Source: Coccinella septempunctata (lineage: Eukaryota > Arthropoda > Insecta > Coleoptera > Coccinellidae). Taken from it: a stretch of 64,000 nt of DNA. The stretch spans positions 14,364,501-14,428,500 of the forward strand of contig NC_058196.1 of assembly GCF_907165205.1 (NCBI RefSeq), given 5' to 3'. Both the position numbers and the translations under genes were made by a program. The notes under the pieces were generated by a model. The model ran no database searches, was not told where the DNA came from, and saw nothing but the letters and a program-made list of their open reading frames with translations. This document shows, piece after piece, positions 58,222 through 64,000 of the stretch. Positions within the stretch are counted from its first letter, which is position 1; every line of letters starts with the position of its first letter.

Positions 58222-58513
58222 TACAGGGTGTTTTCGAAGTTGAGGCTTTCTAGTTATAGAAGATGGAAAAGTCATCAAAATAAATGGTTTCACCAAAAAT
58301 TTTCTATATTAAATATTCAAGATGGCTGACTGGGGAAGGTGACTCCGGCATCGAATAATAAATGATCTAGTGTCGTATTAGGATCTATTTCAGAAATCAT
58401 TTTCGATTTTTTCTTTAAACTGTTACGTTTTGAAAGTTTCGTATAGGTGATTTTCGTTGAAACTCCAGTTTAAACTTCTGTTGAAAAATGCCTGACTTTA
58501 AATGCACCCTGTA
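58222..58513. mobile_element. tacagggtg-ended MITE, copy 1
   Basis: Left end tacagggtgttttcgaagtt and right end gcaccctgta. The left 110 bp match 60559-60672 (tttcaccaaaaatt, aatattcaagatggctga). Confidence 0.65.
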
Positions 58514-60558
58514 TATGCAAAATTCGAGAAATTGGGTACTACCTTCTTCGGAAAAATGCAGGTATTCAGTATGCAGTATTCAAAAAATACACAGAAATAA
58601 ATATTGGCTACGATTAAAAACTAGTAAACATAATAGGGATGTTTGAGTGTCCATTTATGACTCCTCATCAGGTCTCTATGACCCCCTGTCCGAGGAGTAA
58701 TTGGACAGAAATCACCTTGTAGAACGTATCATTATGGTGGAACAGATAAACATTCTCATTATTCTAGCGTCAATACTTTCGATGATAGATATGATTAATG
58801 ATCCACTCAAATAGAGATAAGGTTCTCCAGAACTCTGTTAACTCTGGTCCGTTCAGAATACTAACTGCCCCTCGAGCCCACCGCGCAACTTTTATATCGA
58901 GACGCCCCTGTCCGTGATTACTCTCCGATGTTCTCAAAGTTTTCGATCGACGGCAGGGGCGTATTCAGGGGATTCGTACGTTACACTGTCCTCTACTTAA
59001 GACGTTCGGTCCTGGTTGGTGTGACAGAACCTAACAAGCGTCTTCCTCTCTGCAGCACCCTTGTTCGAAAAAGCATTCCACAGTCTTCTTCTCAGCCGTC
59101 GGCTAGTGAATAATATTCATGTATAGAGAAGAGATCTTGCTACTCCTCAAGGGTAACTCCAAATTTCGCTTTACCAATTCCTCAATAGTTTGCCATGAAT
59201 TGGTCATCATGCTCCACTTTCTGGGTGGTCGTCTTTTTCAGATGGGCTTCGTCATGTTTCTATAATTTGAGGTAATTTTTGAACCGAACTGCATGTAAAT
59301 CTGTATATATAATTTATCTTTTTTTCAATATTACTTCCATTCTCGACAATATTCGATAACTGTTTTTTATTCGTGGTCAATAAAAAATTTTTTTCTTCTG
59401 TACTAGTTCAGAATTTCCTTACTTGATCTTACGAATTCAATGGTGGGTGAGACTCAAGTCAGGAAGTTCGCCGACCGCTGTTCAATATATGGTCTGAACC
59501 ACCTCGATATCGGAGATGTGAAATTCAATAAATACTCCGAGAGCATCTGATGAAAACGAACGAAAAGAACCCTGCTTGAAAATATTATCTCGGAGGCCAA
59601 ATAAACCACTATCCAACAATATTAAATCGAATAAAAAGGAAACATTCCCGGGGTGCTTCGTGTGAACGGCAAATGGAATAAAAGAGTTCGACTGGAGAGC
59701 AATTGATTTACCTCTCTTCAGAGCTAAACTCCGGCAATGAAGTTGATCTGGGATCTGATTCGGTTGAGGATAATAAAAGTAGATTGATGGCTATGATGAA
59801 TAGATCGTGGAACTGATTTATTTTTCATTCTTTTGCTTAGTTGAAGGGAAGCATCTGTTTTGGAAATAGAATTATGGTTTCGTGGTGAATAGGATCCACT
59901 TAAACAGTTTGGGGTCAGGTAATAGCATTGGATTATACATATACTGAGTGGAAAGCACGTCAGAAGGAAGTTTGCTTCACAATTGAAAAGTATAATGTGT
60001 CTGCCAGGAGTTCATGAAATGTTTCCAGGCCAATTGATTTCCAGGAGAGGTGACATTTATTGGCATCTGCAGTACTGATTTCACTTTTTCCTATGAGGTT
60101 TTCCTAAATTTAAAGTTTACGTAGGTAAACCAATTGATCTAGGTCAGTGGAAACGAAATATTCGCCATAAAAAGAGAGGCATCACGGAGCATACATGCCA
60201 ATCAGTCATTAGGAATTTTAGTGTTAATTTGAACGAGTGTCGTGAACGCAAGGGTGAATATTTGGAACACTAGTTTTGAGAAATAAATTCCCGAATAATG
60301 TTCTTTCAAAATTGATGAAAAAAATTTCGGCAATTAGTTTGAATTTTTTCGATCGCCTTCTTACATAAATTTTCTTTCGAGGCACCTTGTATATTTTTCA
60401 ATTTAAGACTTACTGAGGCAGTAACCTAATCAAATAAATGAGTCAAACCACTGCCGCAAGTTCTAATCATGCCATCGTCAATTGCTTTGGAGGAACCAAC
60501 CTCGTTTTAGGACAAAGAAATTCACAGGAATAATTTCCAGATTGATCCCTTGTTCTTA
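58514..60558. other. Intergenic DNA, nothing recognised
   Basis: Short frames only; no inverted ends found. Confidence 0.4.
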
Positions 60559-60672
60559 TACAGGTTGTTTTCAAAAGTGAGGTTTTTTCGACAGAAGGTA
60601 GAAGTCATCAAAGGGAGTCGTTTCACCAAAAATTGTCTCTATAGAATATTCAAGATGGCTGAGCTACATCCC
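60559..60672. repeat. tacagggtg-ended MITE, truncated copy 2
   Basis: Matches the left part of 58222-58513, beginning tacaggttgttttcaaaa. The right end is missing, perhaps removed by the neighbouring BEL/Pao insertion. Confidence 0.6.
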
Positions 60673-60699
60673 CTAGAAGTTCATCGGAAAAACGAAACA

Positions 60700-60933
60700 A
60701 AACATAAACATATTGTTTGCGCCGTTGGATATACAGATAATTGAAAATTTCTTGGTTTTAAAATATATATTCGTAATTACAATCTCTTGGCTTAATCTAA
60801 TGTGTTACATTCGATGTCGTACAGCGCAATTCATTCAATATGCGTTATCTTCCGCACAGAAGTCATATTACACATGTTTATAATATAAAGGCGTTCACAT
60901 GCAATGTACAAACCGCGCACAGGGTGTCACAAA
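60700..60933 (-). mobile_element. Probable 3' LTR of the BEL/Pao element (outer end unknown)
   Basis: On the minus strand a run of eight G followed by aagatg (60938-60955) is a typical polypurine tract, and the LTR should start a few bases on, with tgtgacaccctgtg. The far end cannot be fixed because the other LTR is outside the window. Confidence 0.5.
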
Positions 60934-63900
60934 CTAAACATCTTCCCCCCCCTCGAATCCCTTTGGACTTCGAGGAACTTCCGCTGTTGGTGGTACCGGC
61001 AGGGAGCAAAGATTGTGCACAGCTCTTCGGATGATACCCTTGGATGTGTAAAGCTCAGCCACTCTTGAAACTCCATCCGATCCGGGAAACAATTTCGAAA
61101 CTCGGGCCATACGCCATTTCAAAGGAGGAACGTTGGCTTCCTTGATGACAACCAGATCGCCTTCCTTTAGCCCTTCTTGCTTGATGCGCCATTTGGACCT
61201 TTGTTGTAATTCGCTGAGATATTCATTCTTCCAACGATGCCAAAAATGTTGACGCATGCTCTCGAGGTTCTGAAATCTGCTGAGCCTGTTAGGATTTGCT
61301 TGTAAGAGATTTTCTACTGGCAATGAAGTGAGTGGCCTGCCTATGAGGAAATGTGCTGGAGTTAAAGGATTAAGGTCTGTAGGATCAGAAGAAAGTGGGG
61401 TCAATGGTCTGGAATTAAGGATTGCTTCAATTTGCGTAAATAATGTTGTTAGTTCTTCAAATGTCAAATGTTTGTCTCCTAAGATTCTAGTGATATGGTA
61501 TTTGGCGGATTTAATGCCCGCTTCCCAAAGCCCACCGAAGTGAGGGGAGTATGCTGGTGAAAACTTGAAATTAATGCCCTCATTTGCTGCAAAACCTGAG
61601 ATTTCTTCGTTATTTGTTTTTAAGAATCTCGCGATTTCGTTGCCCGCGCCGACAAAATTTGTGCCATTATCACATAACAATTGAAGAGGCTTTCCTCTTC
61701 GAGATATAAACCGTCGCAAGCATAAAATGAAAACATCAGACGTAAGGTCGCTTGCTACCTCTAAATGTAAAGCCTTAGTGGCAAAACATACAAATAGACA
61801 TAAATAACATTTTGTTATTTTGCAACCGCGACCCTTTCGGTCTGTGATGTAAAATGGACCGCCAAAATCGACACCGCTAACCTGAAATGGAGAACTTGGG
61901 ATGACTCTAGAAGCAGGTAAGTTACCCATTAGTGGATTTAAACATTTAGCTTTCATTATTCTACATATCTTGCAATTATTTATGGTGCTTCTAGCTAAGA
62001 TTCTACCTCTTAAAGGCCAAAATTCATTTCTTAAATCACTCAACAAAAGCTGAGGTCCACAATGCATAAGTTTGATGTGATGATAGGAAAATAGCAATTT
62101 TGTGAAGTTATGATTTATATCTAACAAAGCAGGATGTTTTCTATCATAGCTAACCTTCGACTTCTGTATGCGGCCACCAACACGAAGTATGCCATTCTCA
62201 TCAAGGAACGGACTGAGCGACAACATACGAGAATAAGAGGGTAAGTTCTGCTTATTACTTAAAATTCTGATTTCATTTAAGAAGCAATCTCTCTGGTGCA
62301 GTTTTATCAACAATTGGAGTGAAGAATGTAACTCAACAGTGGACAATGAACTTGAAAATTTATCGACTTTATTGCGCGAATTTGAGATGAAACGTAAAAC
62401 GTAGGCTACAGACCTCTGTAAAGTTGAAAATCTTGAATATTTATCGAAGTTTATCAAAGAGTTAACATGAATAGTAGAATTGAGTGTAGTCGTAGCGTGT
62501 AAACATTTAGCAGTAGTTTTCTTCTCGGGTAAATCGAGAATATTTTTTGTGTTCATTGTTTGAGGCCAGCTACAAGGATCCTCAAATAAAAATGGTGGAC
62601 CTTCCCACCAAAGTGTAGCTGACTGCATACACTTAGGATTTACACCTCTAGAGGCCATATCCGCTGGATTTTTATCGCCTGGCACATGCCTCCAGGTACC
62701 AGATGCAGTCAATTCTTGTACTTCACTGACACGGTTGGCGACAAAGGGTTGCAAGTTACAAGCTTCAGAGGACAACCAACCTAAAACAATCGTTGAATCA
62801 GTCCAATGATAGGAAGAAGTTATATCACAACGGAGTGATTTCGCAACCTTTGAGCTCAGTCGTGCTGACAGTAATGCCCCGCACAGCTCAAGGCGTGGTA
62901 TTGTCGTAGGTTTTACTGGAGCGACTCTGGTTTTGGCGCAGACTAATTTGACGAAAATGTTGCCTGAGCTATCTATCGACCTGAGGTAAATAGCTGCAGC
63001 ATATGCTGCCTGTGAAGCATCTGAGAATGAATGTAATTCTATAATAACGGGCTGATTGATGAGTATATGTCTACCAATTCCGACCTTTGATACTGTGTTC
63101 AAATTAATTGTAAAATTCCGCCACTCTGATTCTAATTTATCATCTACTGGGTCGTCCCATCCCAGTTTGGATTGCCATAATTTTTGTAGTATTATCTTCG
63201 GCACGATAGTACAAGGGCTTAGCAAACCCAATGGATCAAAGAGTTTAGCAGAATTGGACAAAATAGTACGTTTAGTTACATTTTTGTTTAAGTTGATGTT
63301 TTCAACTGAAAATTGCAGAATGTCATTTAATGGATCCCATTTCAATCCCAAGACACTGGATGGTGAAGAAACATCTAAGTCCTTAGGTGTAGAGATATTT
63401 GACTGGAATTGAAAGATAGATGGGCAGTTTGTACGCCACCTTCGTAACGGAAGACCAGCCGATCTTAAAATTTCAGTGATTGATTGAACTATATGGATCA
63501 ACTCAGCTGGGTCATCAGTACCAGAAAGTAAATCATCGATGTAAAAATCGTCCTTTATACATTTTGAGACTACTTCATCACAATCATTACAATCCAATCC
63601 AAGTTGGTGAAGACATCTCGTACTCAAAAATGGTGCTGATGCAGTACCATAGGTTACTGTATTCAAACGAAATACCCTAATGGTCTGGGTCGGATCATCG
63701 TGCCACAAAATTAATTGTAGTATTCGTTGCTCGGGCTCAACGAGGATCTGACGGTACATTTTTTCCACATCAGCTGACACCACAAACTTGTGCTGTCTAT
63801 ACCTCAGTAAAATTGAGAACAAGTCGTTTTGTACTACTGGTCCGATATATTGTATATCGTTCAACGATATACCCGTAGAGGTTTTTGCAGAAGCATCAAA

Positions 63901-63993
63901 AACAACTCGTAGTTTTGTTGTTTCACTAGTTTCCTTCAATACTGCATGATGTGGAAGGTAGCAACCAAATATAGGTTTAGGAATTTCAGTCAT
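60934..63993 (-). CDS. pol: BEL/Pao pol polyprotein (RT, RNase H, integrase), truncated by window
   Basis: An uninterrupted 1019-codon frame on the minus strand that continues past the window edge; the ATG at 63993 is internal (GHM-TEI fits the family upstream of PHHAV). It encodes enzymes of a BEL/Pao retrotransposon. Reverse transcriptase: KLRVVFDAS (27-35), SADVEKMYRQI with Asp75, FYIDDLLSG with the Asp pair at 153-154. RNase H: Asp325 (FSDAS), Glu369 (PRLEL), Asp399 (WTDST). Integrase: HHCC zinc finger (His639/His644, Cys674/Cys677), then Asp709 (GVDFGG), Asp775 (LLCDNG) and Glu824 (GGLWEAG). All catalytic residues are present, and no stops or frame changes occur, so this is the youngest coding copy in the window. 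Its last codons overlap the polypurine tract. Gag and protease lie outside. Confidence 0.95.
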   Translation of the reverse strand: MTEIPKPIFGCYLPHHAVLKETSETTKLRVVFDASAKTSTGISLNDIQYIGPVVQNDLFSILLRYRQHKFVVSADVEKMYRQILVEPEQRILQLILWHDDPTQTIRVFRLNTVTYGTASAPFLSTRCLHQLGLDCNDCDEVVSKCIKDDFYIDDLLSGTDDPAELIHIVQSITEILRSAGLPLRRWRTNCPSIFQFQSNISTPKDLDVSSPSSVLGLKWDPLNDILQFSVENINLNKNVTKRTILSNSAKLFDPLGLLSPCTIVPKIILQKLWQSKLGWDDPVDDKLESEWRNFTINLNTVSKVGIGRHILINQPVIIELHSFSDASQAAYAAAIYLRSIDSSGNIFVKLVCAKTRVAPVKPTTIPRLELCGALLSARLSSKVAKSLRCDITSSYHWTDSTIVLGWLSSEACNLQPFVANRVSEVQELTASGTWRHVPGDKNPADMASRGVNPKCMQSATLWWEGPPFLFEDPCSWPQTMNTKNILDLPEKKTTAKCLHATTTLNSTIHVNSLINFDKYSRFSTLQRSVAYVLRFISNSRNKVDKFSSSLSTVELHSSLQLLIKLHQRDCFLNEIRILSNKQNLPSYSRMLSLSPFLDENGILRVGGRIQKSKVSYDRKHPALLDINHNFTKLLFSYHHIKLMHCGPQLLLSDLRNEFWPLRGRILARSTINNCKICRIMKAKCLNPLMGNLPASRVIPSSPFQVSGVDFGGPFYITDRKGRGCKITKCYLCLFVCFATKALHLEVASDLTSDVFILCLRRFISRRGKPLQLLCDNGTNFVGAGNEIARFLKTNNEEISGFAANEGINFKFSPAYSPHFGGLWEAGIKSAKYHITRILGDKHLTFEELTTLFTQIEAILNSRPLTPLSSDPTDLNPLTPAHFLIGRPLTSLPVENLLQANPNRLSRFQNLESMRQHFWHRWKNEYLSELQQRSKWRIKQEGLKEGDLVVIKEANVPPLKWRMARVSKLFPGSDGVSRVAELYTSKGIIRRAVHNLCSLPVPPTAEVPRSPKGFEGGEDV

Positions 63994-64000
63994 GTGTCCC

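Noticed and set aside
1..64000. CRISPR arrays, bacterial operons, rRNA or tRNA genes
   Set aside because: No spaced short repeats of that form, no clustered prokaryotic genes, and no rRNA or tRNA signature that I could recognise. tRNA detection by eye is weak; a tRNAscan run would decide.

Overview
The window is AT-rich nuclear DNA from an animal, almost certainly an insect. The reasons are a spliced MADF-BESS regulator gene (a family greatly expanded in insects), the mix of transposon families (BEL/Pao, Penelope-like, Tc1/mariner, piggyBac-like, jockey/RTE-like LINE debris), small introns and splice sites of eukaryotic form, and the absence of any dense or operon-like gene order. I cannot fix the order or species from sequence alone.

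Only one ordinary host gene is visible. It is a two-exon MADF-BESS protein on the minus strand (exon 1 at 43669-43807, exon 2 at 33353-33999). Splicing joins the two halves of one MADF domain across a 9.67 kb intron. That intron is packed with repeats: a tacaggg-ended MITE, a tandem pair of Helitron-like units with a 40-bp minisatellite, a ~320-bp tandem array, a LINE tail, a hammerhead-ribozyme-bearing Penelope remnant, a transposon-associated protein of unknown function, and a LINE endonuclease fragment.

Nearly everything else is transposable-element sequence at different stages of decay. 0-13 kb: a broken retropepsin, several TIR and MITE elements, a deleted Tc1-like transposase, a psq-type HTH fragment and a LINE RNase H tail. 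13-23 kb: GC-rich direct repeats and two giant foldback elements, one nested in a possible hAT-like element. 23-33 kb: a near-complete Tc1/mariner element (transposase catalytic Glu changed to Val) sitting inside a Mutator-like element, a LINE reverse transcriptase, a 1.26 kb mariner-like element and a piggyBac-like MITE. 44-46 kb: a Penelope-like RT between ~490-bp inverted arms, each with a hammerhead-like motif. 46-50 kb: decayed BEL/Pao, mariner and LINE copies. 51-58 kb: a complete 899-bp Mutator-like element with a 9-bp target duplication, a piggyBac-like MITE, and a three-level nest (LINE tail, mariner, P-like THAP element). 61-64 kb: a long intact BEL/Pao pol ORF running off the window edge.

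Several insertions can be read directly because an uninterrupted paralogous copy of the target lies elsewhere in the window (52390 for the insertion at 23324; 32792 for the insertion at 28448). This gives element boundaries and relative ages without any database. All coordinates for repeats are by eye and may be off by a few bases.
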